Source of the DNA: Phoebastria nigripes
Lineage: Eukaryota; Chordata; Aves; Procellariiformes; Diomedeidae
Assembly (NCBI GenBank): GCA_035582835.1
Contig: JAYKAV010002761.1
Location: forward strand, 263,489-327,488
Direction: 5' to 3'
DNA: 64,000 bases
The position numbers and the translations under genes were made by a program. Shown here one piece after another: positions 1 to 13,384 of this stretch. The stretch's first letter is position 1. Each line of letters starts with the position of its first letter. The notes below the pieces were generated by a model. It had not been told where the DNA came from. It did no database searches and saw only the letters and a program-made list of their open reading frames with translations.

Positions 1-3000
1 TGCTGTTTATAAGATTTTCAGCATTTACTGGCTTTGCTGGCTCAAGCCTGGTTGAGAACACTAGATTCCCCTCTTTTACTCTGACATAACTTTTCTGCAA
101 TTCAATTTATACCAAATTGTTAACAAGCTCAGAGTGTGGTCTATTAGCACAACAAGAATAGCTTACTTTCTATTCTTTATTTAAGTTTTATTTGAAATGG
201 GAGGAGTATATTAGTTGAAAAGACATGAAGTAGAGAGTTACATCTGTGACAGTCTGAGAATATTAGAGAGGACCAAGAGATTTGTAGGGAGAGGTCTTAT
301 TATATTAGCTGAGCTGATATAATAGAAAATAATAGATAAGGTTTCAGACACACAGAACTTGCTATTTGACCAAATCAGTGAAATGGACTGTCTAGAATTT
401 AGGCTTTGATTCCATCTATTATGGAAAATATCTATTTAGATACCTTAAAAATGCCTAATACAATGACGACACTATTTATTTTCACAGCAGATGTAGGATG
501 GCTTTTGATATCAATGATCATTGGAAACAAAGGCAACCAGAAGTGTGAACTCACTCTCACCCCAATAATTCCACTGTGATAACACAGGTTAATGCTGAAA
601 ATAATTCAGGTCACTGTGTGAATCTACTAGACCATAGCAGGTTCTTTACAGGCATTTCAGTTTATCATGCTGTATTTTAAGAAGTCAAAAAAATGCCCCT
701 TAGTCTGTAGCTGTGACAGAAAGCTGTCCCACTGATGAATTTGAGTTTCACCTACAAATCTTCAACTTGTCTTCCTGTATGTTCGGTGTGGCTTGGAATA
801 GCAGAGAAGGAAGTAAAGGTTGTAGCCAGCTTTGCAAATGCCCAAATTTCATACTGCAAAGTGTCAGTCTGGTCTTGTGGAGGAACTGTGTGTACTCTTG
901 GGATGTTTCAGGGGCCACAGGATAGCCAGTTTGGATGGTTGCAACCCAGGCTTCAGCTGCATGATGGAGGTCTGAATGGGACATGTACTGGAGAATTAGA
1001 AATACATTCTACATTGCCCAATTTGCTTAGCAGTCGACCATCTTTTAGCCATTGCAATTAAAATCTGTTGGCAAAGTAGTTATTAATAGCTATTTTTTAA
1101 AGATTGCTGCCTCATAATAAAGCCTTAGTGATACTCAGGGGGAAATCCTGAAGCTAGTAAGACAAACTGATGCCTTGGCACTGTAGAAATGAGCCAGAAA
1201 TCCTTTGAAGAATCATCTCCTCTTTTTCTGAGTTTACTAGCAACACAGAGGAGAATTGTGGGGGTAACGAGAGGTACACTGAAGCATTTGTGACTGCATT
1301 TTCATAGGGACTTACAGAACAAACTTCATTACAATTTGGTGCTTACATTTGCTTACAAATCTGACCTGTTGATTGAGAATCCAGATTTTGCAATTTAAGC
1401 CCATATCTACAGAAAGCTGCTCCCAGAAATCTTTAGTTGAAGCTACTGATGGGCCAGACGTACTGTCTAGGCAGGAAGGGCTCAGATGAAGAGCACGCTG
1501 TCTTGGAGAGAACTGCTGTGTCTTGGATTCAGAAGGAAGACTTTTCAGCCAAGATTGCATCTTCAGCCCTGTAAAAATGTCAGCCAATGAATTTTTGCTG
1601 TAAAACCTGGATCCTGTATTCAAATAGGATCTGGCATTATGGAACATACATTTTGGTTCAGATGCTTGAGGTAGATCATTGAGTTTGAGTATCTGAACAC
1701 TACAAGACTGCAAACTTGCAGGTCATCTTGTGGGCAAGCAGTAGATAATAATTTTCTTTCTGTTTTGGCGAGTGCTGTTCATCTCGAAAGAAGTTGTTCT
1801 GCTGCTCATACCCAGGTCTGCCATTCAAGGAGGATGAAGAACATGAAATACGGCTTTTCTAACGTTTTCCTGTATGTTTTGTTAATAAATCCCAGTTTAT
1901 TAGTCATTTCCTGTTTTGCTCTAGAAAAAGCCAGAAGGAATCTATTAAAAGCCTCTCCATTAATTTCTAAATGGGAATTAGAAAAGATGGTAAACTGTGC
2001 AATTGCTTCTTTGAGTTGGAGGAATTAGATCTGACACTATTTTCTTGTTTGTGGGGCTTGCTGCAAATGGGTATTTCTCCACTGAGTGCTTAGAGATCTG
2101 ACATAGCTAAGCACGTTCAGATCCATTAATAATAATAGCTTTGAGTTTGGAGCAGTTTTATTATGTTAAATGGAGTAATCTTATGTTTCAAAAGCTTGTA
2201 GTAGATTTTGAGGGAAATAATGGTGCAAAATGACAAGGTTTTATGAATAATTTTTGTGCATGTTCTTTGAGTTGTATTTGCTTCTGACATTCTCACACCA
2301 GTTTTGAGCATTTACTGCTGCATCAGTTAGGTCTGCTTTGATTCTTCTCTTCCATGAACCCTCTGCAAGATCCAAGAAGCAGAGCTTTAATTAGGGCAGC
2401 CCAAGAAGACTTTGCAGGTCCCAGCTATTTCTTTGAAACAGAATAGAGTAAGGCAGCATCTTTGTGCCCCTTTCTGTGCTAACCTAAGAAGTGGAAGAAT
2501 ATTGAAAATGTGGGTCACAATCTTTTGGTCAGACTCTGTTAGGCATGTCATACCTGGACGAGTTACAAGTGCAACAAATGTGTTGGCACTGATGTATCCT
2601 TCCAAAGCTGACCACACTGAAGTAAAGGAGGGAGCTGCTTATTGAGGAATAATGTATGATATTGTATTGTGGGATATAGTATGGTAGCCAAGCTTTCTCT
2701 TATTGGGCCTGGGGCTACTTCCCTCATGATGTGAAGCTTTGACTGCATCCTGACTCCACCGTGGGGTCAGACCTTGGGGCATCACATCTTCCTCACTGCC
2801 CTGGTTTCCATGCAGAGAGAAGCAGTGCGTGTAGCTTGTGTGGGTGTACACCACTAACCCTCCCACCCAGCTCACTGGGACCAACGTCTGCCTGTGCTTC
2901 AGCAGATAGGTGACATTGTATCCCTGGAGAGAGACAATATCTGCACTGTATCTGAATACAGCTCTCTGATTTTGTTAATAAAGTATCTGTGGGCTGTGCA

Positions 3001-5150
3001 TATGAAGAGTTTTCAAAAAAAAGATTGGCTTAGATAAAATACTACTTTCCCAGTTCTTTCCTTTCTTCTCTGCTCTCTCCCTTCCCTCCATAGCTCAGTC
3101 TGTGCTGGCTGTATCATCTTGCACAGTATGTTCTCTAGACATTATGCTAGCAGGTTTATTTCTATCTTGGGCAATGACAGAGTGTGTTTCAGTGATTCGT
3201 GTTTGACTGTAACAGTGGGGCCCAACAGTGTGCTTAGAGTTTATGCAGACAGTTCCTCCACCTTCTGTCTGCAGCAATGTCCTGAAGCTTGCTGTTGTCT
3301 TGGGTATTCTAAGGTCAGTGAAGGTCCACTTATTTTCTCTTTCTTCTCTGACAGTAGAATTTATTCTGTCTCTAGTGACTTATATCCCCTTGTTCAGATC
3401 AGGCTGTGGTTTTATTTAAACAAATTAACACATTGAACTCATCCTTATCTAATGATGCTATCACACTACACCAAAATAGTTCCATGCTAGGTCATTTAGC
3501 TTGAGAGAGATGACATGGACTTTGTATGAGATAATATGAGAGGAAAGTACAAGTGTGAATCAGGGAGCCCAAGAATGCTATTCTGAAAACATGAACTCTG
3601 AAGTATCAATCCAAATCTTACCCATATGGGCTGATAGCTATTAGATGTTACATACCGGAGAGCATGTATTGGGCGCTATGCTTTCATGTCTAGACAACTT
3701 AGTAGGATTTGTGGAAGGAGTGGCTTTTATATGACTTCAGAAATCAGGTACCAATGTCATTACTGTTGTCAGATATGACTTTTGCTTTGTTGCATAGTTA
3801 TAATGAACTTTTCCTTTCTGCCTTTTTTAACATTCCATGACTACAGGATTTGTGATTTTCCATTATTCTTCTGCTTAACGTGGCTGAAAATTCTGTCTTA
3901 TTTCACTGCTTTTTATTGACACTTCTACATTTTGGGGTATGAGATCAGTTGTTCTGATTGTTTCATGTGATAGTTAGGACTTAACTGTATTTCAATCAAT
4001 TCCTTGAAGGTCTTCTGTGTTACTTGAAGCTGTAATACAAAGTTCCAGCCATATATATATATGTATTTATATATTTACTGAAGACCAACATTTCTCACAG
4101 GAAAATACTTTTAATTAATTACTAGTCAGTATTAATGGTTATTTTCCTTTGACTTCATTGGAACTGAAATTTTAATTTCAATTTAAAAGGTACATTTTTC
4201 ATAGTTTGCCATTTTTGTTACTTCTCTTGTTTTTGATTTTTTTATTTTTTAAATGCAGTTAAATGAATTATTCCAGGGATCATTTGGTCCATTTTTCCAC
4301 ATTTCTAAATTTCTCAGCTTTTAAAAATGTTTCAAATGGCAAAAGGAAGAATAGAACCAGAACTTTTGAAAAAATAGAGGTAATTGTGGAACACTGGAGT
4401 TCACTCCTTTGAATGGCCTTCTGGAAGAGCCTGTTTCACCTCTCTCTCTTGATGATGTAGGGTCTTAGTGCGGGCACCTGAAGTTAGATTTTTAAGTTAG
4501 TGTAAATCCCTCCCATACTGTTTCACATTTATGGTGAATTACTTTGCGGATCAAAGTTTATGGCCATGGCCCTTAGTTAGCCAACTTTAAAAAAGTTTCT
4601 ATAGAATAGCAGGCAAAAGAGAGGATATTGTGCTTTTAGAAATATGGTTGTGAAGTCTCTGACATCATGGGAAGGCTAAAATAGAAAATTCTGGACACAG
4701 TCTATTATGCTGGCATTAAATTATGAGACCATTTTCTCAGGTTGGAGTCGATATGGATATTTCTACATTAGGCATTATGAGCCTGATGCCCTGTTCTAGG
4801 CTGCTTTTACTACTGAATTTGCTGTCTGTGGACTAAATCTCAGTTCATGCTGAGGGTTAGGATGATGAAGGCCTTTGTTTTCCAAATGGCTCTTTGTGGA
4901 CAGTACAACTGTTTTGCTGATTTGCCCTTTTTATTGTAACTGAGCCTTACTACTGACACTGTCTCTGTACACTTATCTCAAGCACTATGGGTCAAGATAT
5001 GCTTCTCAAGTTTACTTAATAAAAAAATGTACACAGCCAAGGAACAATTAAGACGATGATGCAGACAAATCTTCCCATTCCTTTAGTATTATGATGAAGC
5101 AATATACTTAAACATAATTACAAAATAGTTGGGAGAACATGGAATATAGT
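1..5150. other. Non-coding unique sequence, no gene seen
   Basis: AT-rich sequence with no recognisable gene, tRNA or young transposon. The longest open frame here (1312-1713, minus, 133 codons) has no recognisable domain and no supporting splice context, so I treat it as chance. A short alternating AT run sits near 4052-4075. Several stretches, such as 4560-4860, are complex and non-repetitive and could hold conserved elements, but nothing here can be named from sequence alone. Confidence 0.6.
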
Positions 5151-5154
5151 CTGT

Positions 5155-5176
5155 TATTCAGCTGAGCAGCTGAATA
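5155..5176. repeat. Short perfect inverted repeat
   Basis: Two 9-base arms, TATTCAGCT and AGCTGAATA, flank the 4-base loop GAGC. Each arm contains CAGCTG or half of it, an E-box type site. The structure is far too short to be a microRNA precursor. It is probably incidental, or a paired bHLH site. Confidence 0.6.
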
Positions 5177-6119
5177 GGAGTATTATCCTTCAAATCAGCT
5201 GAAACTGCTGGAATACTCAGTGCCATCATCACAAATGTCCTACAAAAGGGCACATGTACATGGGTGCTCTTTGCTGTACATTGTATGTCCTGCAGCTTTC
5301 TTAACCCCACGCTCTGAAGTCACTCAACCCTTCTTTAAAGTATTTGGCCCTGGGCGAGTACAAAGTTGTGTGGCAGGTGAGGGGTTAATGACATGCATGC
5401 AGCTGCTAATACTTAACTTCTGAGGCAATGTGGTCTTCAGGGGTAATTTATCCAGGCAGGCTCTGACATGAGATGTGACATTTACCATCAAACACAGCTA
5501 GGGCCATTGCACATATTCTTAGGGCTATCTAGAGCTCCTGTTGGCCGCCTTCCTTTTTGCCTGCTATATAGATTTTCATTAACCAGTTGGAGTCTCTCTA
5601 TTTCTACATCTACTTCTGCTAGGCATCTGTATACATACTGGTGAATCTGAGCTTCCCTGACTAACTAGAGAAGGCTGTTGTTACTTGATGACTTACCAAA
5701 GAATATTGAGTTGTATTTCCACAAAATGAGGTTGGCTGAAGAGAAGTAATTGTGAGAGAAGGTGTTGGCAACCAAATATGTAGAGGCCAGACAGCACTAA
5801 TTGTAAGAGGAGCTCAGGAAATATTTGAAGGTTTAAATATATACCTGAAAAATACCTGAGAAAGTTTTTGAAGTAAATTAGAAGGTACAAAGAGATATTG
5901 ACTGTAAGTGGTGAAACTGAGGCTCAAGGACAGGGTGATAAGAACACTTAAGTCTGATATAGATTTATTTGTCCAGATCTCCAGATCCATTAGTCAGTCA
6001 CAAGGCAAGCCTACCATACTGGTAGTAGAATAAAGGTGGCCTGTGGTATGACTCTTGTGATGCTGAGCATAGGTGACTTCATCCTTATAACTGATGTAGG
6101 CCAGGTAGGCTCTATGGAG
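5177..6119. other. Non-coding unique sequence
   Basis: No gene or repeat recognised. It contains only small chance open frames. Confidence 0.55.
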
Positions 6120-6290
6120 CCGTGGATGACAGAGTACACTTGTTTGCTTGCAAGGGTCACCACCGCGGGGCCAGCGAAGGGACCTCGGACCAAAAGCAGC
6201 CCAAGGCCGTGCCTATGCTATCGGTTGAGGTGGGCAGATACACTTGAGTTATCCTTAGGTGTAGCTGGTTCGGACGAAAGTGCCGGGAAG
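6120..6290. other. CpG-dense patch in CpG-poor surroundings
   Basis: About ten CpG dinucleotides lie within roughly 170 bases (for example in CCGCGG, AGCGA, CTCGGA, GCCGTG, ATCGGT, TTCGGACGA and GCCGGG), whereas neighbouring kilobases carry only a few each. The patch is also clearly richer in G+C. It falls inside an open frame of 103 codons (6036-6347 plus) with no recognisable protein similarity. It may be a fragment of a younger, not yet CpG-decayed insertion such as retroviral or LTR DNA, or a small unmethylated regulatory island. I cannot assign it to a family. Confidence 0.55.
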
Positions 6291-9200
6291 GCAGGAGCCT
6301 CATTTGCAGGTGCCAGAACCCTGGCAGTCTTATTTGACATATGCTGAAGCCTGGACAGTATATACAACTACAGCTCTTTCACCAAGAGGAAGGCAGGAAG
6401 GTTCTGCAGTCACACCCCTGACCGCAATGCAGATATATCTTTCCTTGTGCCACTATCTAGCCTATCAGTTCTGCTCTCTGTTACTGTGAGTATAAATCCA
6501 CAAGCACTCTGACATTCAGTTTGTCACACAGATGAAGAATTAAAAAAAAAAAAAAAGAATTAGAATAAAGGGAAGCAAGGTAATTACACTCATCTTCACA
6601 ATATTCAATTCAGCTCCATCCAGATCTCTAATTTAAGGTCAGCCCAATAATTCAGTGAACAAAATAGAAGTGGATGCCATTAAAAACTGAATATTTACCA
6701 GGCTTCAGTGCTCACTGAACATAGCTTTACCTTGGTAACTTTTTATTTTTTTATTTGCCAGGCTTAAAACTGAAAAATTCTCCAAATACTATACAGAATA
6801 TAACTACAATCTGGATTTGAATGGCACCAGTGCTAGTTTTTGTTGATTTTCACACACAAGCTTACCATTTCTGCTTAATTCTTAAAGGGAATATTCACGC
6901 CTATGCAAAGAATTTCTGTTTACTTTTCTCAGGACCTGGATAGTTAGGCATGGATTATGGAACCATAGCTGGTTCAGTCTTCTTGTGAGCCTGAAATTTG
7001 TTACAGTGTATGAAGGTTATTCATTGAGGCAGGTGAATATATGGGTGGTCTCTGTTCAATTTTTAATCTGCACATTACTTTAGCTGCCGTCTTTGATGCT
7101 CTCACCAGAGAGGCCAAGGGCTAAGCAGATATTGCAGCAGAGCAGGCTTTTTCTACATTAAAATTTCCTACTGTTACTAAATAGGTCCAAGCACAGCTCC
7201 CAGAAGTAAAAGTGATGAATAAGCAAAGCAATGTCATCCAACCTGGAAAACAGAAAGACTAGAAGACATAATCATAAAAATGTTGGCAGTGATGAATGTC
7301 TTGTCTACACTAGAGCTCCCGTCAGCAGTAACAGCAATGGGAAATTTTTAGGAAAATCTCAGTGATATGGAGGCATTAAAATTGATTCCTGTGGCTCAGG
7401 ACTGACGTATGTTTCTGCAGGGCAATTTCAGACATGATTGCCTTGTTCCTGGAGTACCTACCCTCTGGATAAATCAGATTTTGATTTTCTTTGGTCTGAG
7501 TCCATTTATGAGTACAGCATTCATTTATAAACAGTATAAAGCTGTTTATTAACTGATGCAGGCCCCTTCTTCCTGCTGATGTGTCAATGAACTTCCAGTG
7601 CTTTCTGGCTGTGATGTTCAAGGTGTCTCTTTGCCAACAGGCTATACTGCGGCATGGACAGGACTCTGGCTTTCACTGTGAGATCGAAATGAGGGAGAGG
7701 GAGGCTGAAGCGAAGAAAGCACATTCTCAGATATTAGTAGCTTCAATAATTAACAAACAGTAAAGAGAAAACAATATAAAACAATAGGTCATATGTGAGG
7801 CCTTTTATTTCAGAACTCTCTCTGTTTCAGGACTTGTTGCAATGTGAAAGTTGAGTCTTTGAAAGCCCTGGCTAGAGTCTTCCAGCTAAAAGATAGTATG
7901 TAAGATAAACAGGACATAGGAGCCTGGGTAGTCTCAGATGCTGCTGAGCAGATGATGCCAGCAGGTTTCAGGACTTCTATCAGGGAAGCTCCTTGCCCCT
8001 GCAGCTGCGGGTACTGATCGCACTCCTCCCTGTGTTACACAGGGCTGTGCTCAGGGCTGGTCTCCAAGTTCTGTGCTACTGAGGTCTGTAGGGAAAAGTG
8101 TGAGGCAGCCCGTTTCAGGTAAATGGTATCACCTGTTGTAAATATAAACATTTGGATTTTAGAGGGATGCAGTATCCTGTTTTCTGGCTCAGTTGACAGC
8201 AAACAGTCCCCTGAATCCCTGGAAACAAGGGAGGTAAAAAAATTCTTTCCCACTGGGGTAAATTAATGGCATTCTGAGTCTGAGTGAATGGTGCATATCT
8301 GTTTCCCCTGAAAACCAGAAACACACTCCTCTTTCCTTGCATTTCAGGGCTAAGCACAGGTGAGGAGTGTTTTTTGTGGGATGGAAGGCTGGGGGAATTC
8401 TCTTCCCTATGGGGCGCGTGTGTGTGTGTGTGTATGTATGTAACAGAAACAGGGCGTTTCTGCTGCTCCTGAACCTTATGAGTCTATAGAAGGACCTTAG
8501 GATTTCTCCTAACAGTCACTAGATCTGCAACACTAGACACTGGAATGGTTTAAATGGTTTGAAACTAAGAACGTGGCTACAAGACCACTGAAGTATGTAA
8601 GTTATTCCAAATTTTCTAGGACTGATACTTCCTGATGTTTTTATTTTATTAGCATCAGACAAAGATAAAGTATCCGTCTAATTAGGCAACTGAGTGTTCC
8701 TTAGGCCATGCTTGCTGATGAGACTTTTGCATTTCTCTCTGTCTCTCTCTTTCAAAATGTTGAGGCTTTGCTCAGTAGTTGCTACTAATGTGGGCAAAGT
8801 TGGCCATATGGCAAGCAGAAAACAGTGCTGGAAGAACTTTCACACATAGCTATTGCAGTCCTTCCTTTGCTAAATGAGGATTTTCTTCCTTAAGTCCAAA
8901 TTTCACATTCAGATCTCTGGGGTAATGCATTAAACCACAAACAAGACTGAAGTGTTTGCATCAGCCTGTTTTAATGCCTAGGAGAACTCCACCTTCTCCT
9001 TCTCTTTCATGCTATGGGGCTGGTTTTTTTGAAACCTCTCTGTCCCAATTGATATGGAAGCTGGGGGAGGGAAGTATTCTGTTAGATTTGCTGTTAAATC
9101 TACAGCAGGTTCATCAACAACTTCCTCACCAGTACCTTCTCTTAGCATTGTCCCTGAGGAGTTTCTCTGAATCCTCCTTCGGTTTTGCTTGCAAAAGTGC

Positions 9201-10570
9201 ATTATGCTACTGTAGGTTTTAGATTAATTTTTTTCATTTCTCAGATCTACAATGAGTTCCTCTAAATCACCTATTTCAGCCAAAGCATCTGTTCGAGTGT
9301 GATTGTGTATACATGTTTTTCTTTGTATGACTTAGTTTGTCATATTTATTTCAATCTCTCTGTGGTATCTATCCATCCATATGTCAAGCTGCAAACCAAT
9401 ATTGATTTCAGAGGCCATATGCTATCCTGATGTCTACAAGCATTTCTCCTGGTAGTATCAATGGGAGCCCTCCCTGTGGAGACTGTGGGCTTTCCAAGCT
9501 TCGGCAGTGCTGTTGATACTTCCTGTGTTGGCTGATCAACTTTTCTTCATGACAGACAAATTTAGGAAGTCGAAGTAGAACTTGCTTAGTCAAATAACTA
9601 TTTATTTGTTGAGAATCACAGTTTTCCTTTTAGCAAGATTTAACTGCAAACTTTACAAACAAAACATTGTACTATGAATATGTAATACTAGTTAATGTAA
9701 ATAACATCAATATACGTCTTTTGGCCTGTCTGTATACGGTGCCTGATTTAAACCTGCTGAAGTCAACAGAAAGATTAATGTGTGTTTTAAGAAGTCAGGC
9801 TTATAGTTACCTAAAACCTCTAGTTAGAGGAGTAGGGTATATGGAAGCTGTGTTTCTTCACCATGCTGCCCTGGGACAATTTGGGCACCCTGTGCTGCCT
9901 CACTCTAAAATGAGTCTGGCTTTACCTCCACGGGCCCACTAGATGTAGGTCTGTCTGCAGGCTTTCGGGCAGTCCTCAGACCCTGCTAGCAGGGATGGAG
10001 CGTACGAGGTGGTACAGCACACAGCACAGTTACCTCTATGAAGCTCAGGGACTATTCAGTGGGACTGACTCTCCAACAGTTTTTGTGTTGTTTTTGTTTT
10101 ATAAGAGGCTCAGCTGAAGGGGCTTCTTTCATTATTCAGTCATGAAGTCCAAATGGGCAATTAGGAACTAACTGTCTTGAAGATCACAAATTAATTGGAC
10201 TCTCTTATGTAGCACCCTCCCCAGTTAAAGACTATATCAGTGTGCCATCTTCTCCTGTGGGTGTCTGTGCTAAAAGTTGAGTGGTGCCCTTCCAGTCCTG
10301 TCAGGAAGGTCCTTCAGTGACCCCTTTTCCTCTTTTTTTTCCATGAAATGGTGTGGTCTTCATCACTGCATTTCTGCAGCATGAACACTTGCCTAATTTT
10401 AATGTGTTTTTATCCAATAAATGTTAAGAAATTAAGAAAATACTTATTTCTCCTGACACAGACCTTCAATGTCTGTCCTTTAGAGGCGGTGCTTTCTCAG
10501 AAGAGGTTCTGGAACCCAGGCAAAACTACACCACCTGCACAGCAAGTGCTGGATAGAGGATGGCAGGCCA
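6291..10570. other. Non-coding unique sequence
   Basis: No gene recognised. Low-complexity spots are an A-run near 6541-6556 and a GT tract at 8416-8442. Around 9740-9781 a phrase of the type 'CTGAAGTCAACAGAAAGA' resembles a decayed motif of old reptile/bird CR1-type repeats, but it is too short to call. Stretches near 8640-8720 and 10130-10210 look compositionally like conserved non-coding DNA. Confidence 0.55.
8416..8442. repeat. (GT)n / (GTAT)n microsatellite
   Basis: A short GT dinucleotide tract grades into GTAT units and starts from GCGCG. It is an ordinary simple repeat, possibly polymorphic. Confidence 0.9.
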
Positions 10571-10700
10571 TATCATAGAATATCTCAAGCTGGAAGGGAC
10601 CCATAAGGATCACATGTTTAATAACAAAATACATATCCAAGCACAGACACAGGACCCCAGTCAAAAACTTTATGGGAATGGATAATGCTGCCCTTAACCC
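10571..10700 (-). mobile_element. CR1 LINE 3'-end fragment (antisense)
   Basis: The plus strand begins with TCATAGAATATC, followed by AGCTGGAAGGGACCCATAAG and then GATCA. This is the reverse complement of the typical CR1 3' end, whose sense strand finishes in ATTCTATGA-type octamers. Similarity fades after about 10620 and resumes weakly around CACAGACACAGGACCCC, so the copy is diverged and 5'-truncated, as CR1 copies usually are. Only one octamer-like unit remains at the terminus. This fragment is one of the main reasons for calling the window avian. Confidence 0.85.
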
Positions 10701-11889
10701 AGAACAGGACAATGTTGGGAGAAATATATAGATTCCAGCCTATCTTTCCATCAAGGCAGAAAATCTAGTGCTGAATGGTCATACCTACCCCAGCTCATGG
10801 TCATATCCAGCCCTTGGTCATAGCTACTGTGGTGGACATTGGAGTTGTAAAAAATACAGTGGCTAGAAACACTGGAATGAATACATCTTTATTCATGAAA
10901 GTTTGTTCAGTCTTGATTTGTTGGACTGTTTGGGGAAAATTCCTCCCAGACGGTTGCAGCAAATTAAACTGATACTTCTTCATAGCGCACAAATGGGCAT
11001 CTATAGGGTGTCAGTCGTTAGCTTCAGGTGGGTTCACAGGCCTGTATACAGAAGACTTCACAACCTTAAAACATAGTCCCCAGAGAGACCTAATGCTTCA
11101 ATAATGCCGTATGTATAAGCTGCCCTGTGCAACTTTTTTCAGCCATAAAACTAGCGGCCTTTCTATAATATCATCCATTCTAAGTTTACAATATATCATG
11201 TCCTTCAGAAAGTGGTGGCCTCTTACCAAGAGGGCAGGCATGTTTTTACAAGTGTCACTACAGACGTATTTTTCTCTGTATAAATTAAGCCTGTCAAGAA
11301 AACGAAGCCTTCTTCTGCACAGTGTATGAAAAAACATTGTTTTTTAATTTGTATTACATTGCTGTTAGCAAAGACAGCTTTGCTTTTATCGCACAGCAAA
11401 TGGAAAGAAATTTTACCTGTAAAATAAAACTTCTGAAGAGAAGAAATCATAAGATGCTTCCTTCTGGGTTTCTTCATCTGGTCAGTCATAAGCTGCTAAC
11501 TCTTGTAGTCTTTTATTTATTCTTGTAGTCTTTTATTTATTGCATTTATACTCTTCACAGTGCTGTGGTAGCCAGTGGTACTCTGTACAATAATATAATA
11601 ATGTTATATGAGAGCTAGTGAGAAACAAATGCAGTCTGCTTAGTTTATTTTAAAGCATCTCTCAAGTTTACCAGCTGTATCTGTGGAGATGAACTGAAAC
11701 CAGAATGAAAGGAAATCTCTGTAAAAGGTTGCACAAGTTCTGGTTGCCTCTGAGTGAAATATGATGAAAATACTGTCCTGGGTTTGCTTATCTTTGCTTA
11801 CGTTTTCATTTCTTTATCTAGTTAAAGAAAGAGAGTGCTGGTGGTGGTGAAGGATGGGATGGGTCTGGGAGGTGGGGGGCAGGGAGCAG
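10701..11889. other. Non-coding unique sequence
   Basis: No gene recognised. It contains an exact 20-bp tandem duplication (listed separately). The open frames near 11098-11528 overlap on both strands and have no recognisable product. Confidence 0.55.
11501..11540. repeat. Exact 20-bp tandem duplication
   Basis: The unit TCTTGTAGTCTTTTATTTAT occurs twice head to tail with no mismatch. The perfect identity indicates a recent slippage or short duplication event, or an assembly artefact. A third partial unit is not visible. Confidence 0.95.
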
Positions 11890-12130
11890 ATCTACTGAAT
11901 AACATGCTCGAGAGCTCTCCTGCACAATGAGATTAGCACGATGTGATCATTTTGGTGCCAAGGTGCTAACACAATAATACAAGCGAGTTTGCCAACTTTT
12001 CAAATTGAATGTATTTGATTATTTGCTTTTAATTAGTGTGAGTTTTGGAGTATGTACAGGATTGTTAGAGATACATCAAAAGCCTCCTATGGCAGGAGAG
12101 TGTATTCTCAGTAAAGACGGTACAGCATTG
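11890..12130 (+). repeat. Duplicated non-coding element, pair 1 copy A
   Basis: This segment is clearly related to 13385-13625 in the same orientation. Block 11898-11943 matches 13393-13438 at 39 of 46 positions by hand count, including AGAGCTCTC and CACAATGAGAT. Block 12015-12064 matches 13526-13575 at 43 of 50 positions, including TTTAATTAG and TGAGTTTTGG. Between them GTGCCAAGGTG and TGCCAAC are shared. The homeodomain-type TAATTA core and GAGCTC palindrome lie inside the conserved blocks. It carries no coding frame. Strand is arbitrary. The likely nature is a duplicated conserved non-coding element; an old unknown repeat family is the alternative. Confidence 0.85.
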
Positions 12131-13384
12131 TTCTTTTTTAGCTGTGGAGAATGAGATTTAACAGCTATGTTAAATGTTTTAGCCCATTTCTATTGTGCCT
12201 CTGTTTCAACCTATTGGCAAGCCCAAGTGATGCGAGAAAATAAACCTCTCATTTGATCTGAATGTTGAGCACTTTGCTATAAGAAGAATTTCCAGCCCAA
12301 CTTCAGGATACAGAAAATATCACTGGTTTATTTACAGGAGGCTCTTACTCCCACCTTCTCCCTTAATAAGATCCTGAGTAAACTCATGCTGTCATTTTTT
12401 TCCATGCAGTACCTCCTTTGTGTTCATTTATCTTGAATGCCTTCGTCAAGATTGTAGATTTTTAAAAATCCTTTTAAATGGCAGAAACAGATTGCAGGTC
12501 TGGAGGAAATATAACAAGACAGAAACTGTTTATTTTGACCTCTTCCCTTTTTATTCTGAAGTAAGAAGGAAGACTGGAGGTGTCTTGGGGATTGTTTGGA
12601 TGATTTACTAGTGGCTCACTTCGTGACTTGCCAGTCACTGGGAGTAACTCACGTCCCTGGACCAGGGGACGCATCAGCAAAAGGAAAAGTAACTCTCATT
12701 GTTTGGCACAGATTGTAAGTCAATTTCCATTTCTCAGTTTTGGGCGTTACCTGCCTTCACAGAGTTCAAGCTCTTGGTTTTCCACCATCCAAAGAACAGG
12801 AATAAGAAAGACTTCATACATGCTGTGTGCAGTAACGCAACCTTCTACCTATGCTGTTCTTCAGTCATTTATACACAGTTATATATGCACACAAACATAT
12901 ATATTTTAAATACTCTCCCCTTAAACAATAGAGAAAAACAAATGGTTGACAATAACAATGGCAGCAGCTCTCCAACAAAAGCATGCAATTATTACAATTA
13001 TACTATCCTTGATTAGGCTCCCATGCATTGCATTTCAATGTAATTGATGTTGTAGGTTGACACATTGGACACCAAATATTCTCGCCTGTCCCTTCACTCT
13101 TTTGTTTCAGAGCCTGATTTGCATTTTCTATGCTTTTAGTAATGAAGACTTAGCACTTTTCCTCCATTAAAAAAAAAAAGAGAGACACAATAATCTGCAA
13201 CTCGGCACTTGTTTAAGGATTCTGACCCTCAAAAATACCACTTTGCTTCACACATTAGCTGCTTACAAAGAAGGAAGCTAATGTATCATCTAATTGGGCA
13301 AACCACTGCATCTGATTTCTCTCAATCAGACTATTAGCTTCGTAATTACCCATCTGCCTCATGTGGAAAAACGGCAAGGCGAAC
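12131..13384. other. Non-coding spacer between pair 1 copies, constrained-looking
   Basis: No gene seen. The stretch from about 12930 to 13140 is rich in ATTA, TTGCAT and ACAATGG-type motifs, which are typical of homeodomain, POU and SOX binding, and has few CpGs. By eye it resembles conserved non-coding DNA. Clear similarity between the two halves of the presumed 1.5-kb duplication is lost here, except for faint hints just after the copies. Confidence 0.45.

Noticed and set aside
1312..1713. 133-codon minus frame
   Set aside because: Single frame with no recognisable similarity or splice signals.
5155..5176. MicroRNA precursor hairpin
   Set aside because: The stem is only 9 base pairs, far below the length of a microRNA precursor.
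9740..9781. CR1-type relic around CTGAAGTCAACAGAAAGA
   Set aside because: Too short and diverged to separate from chance.
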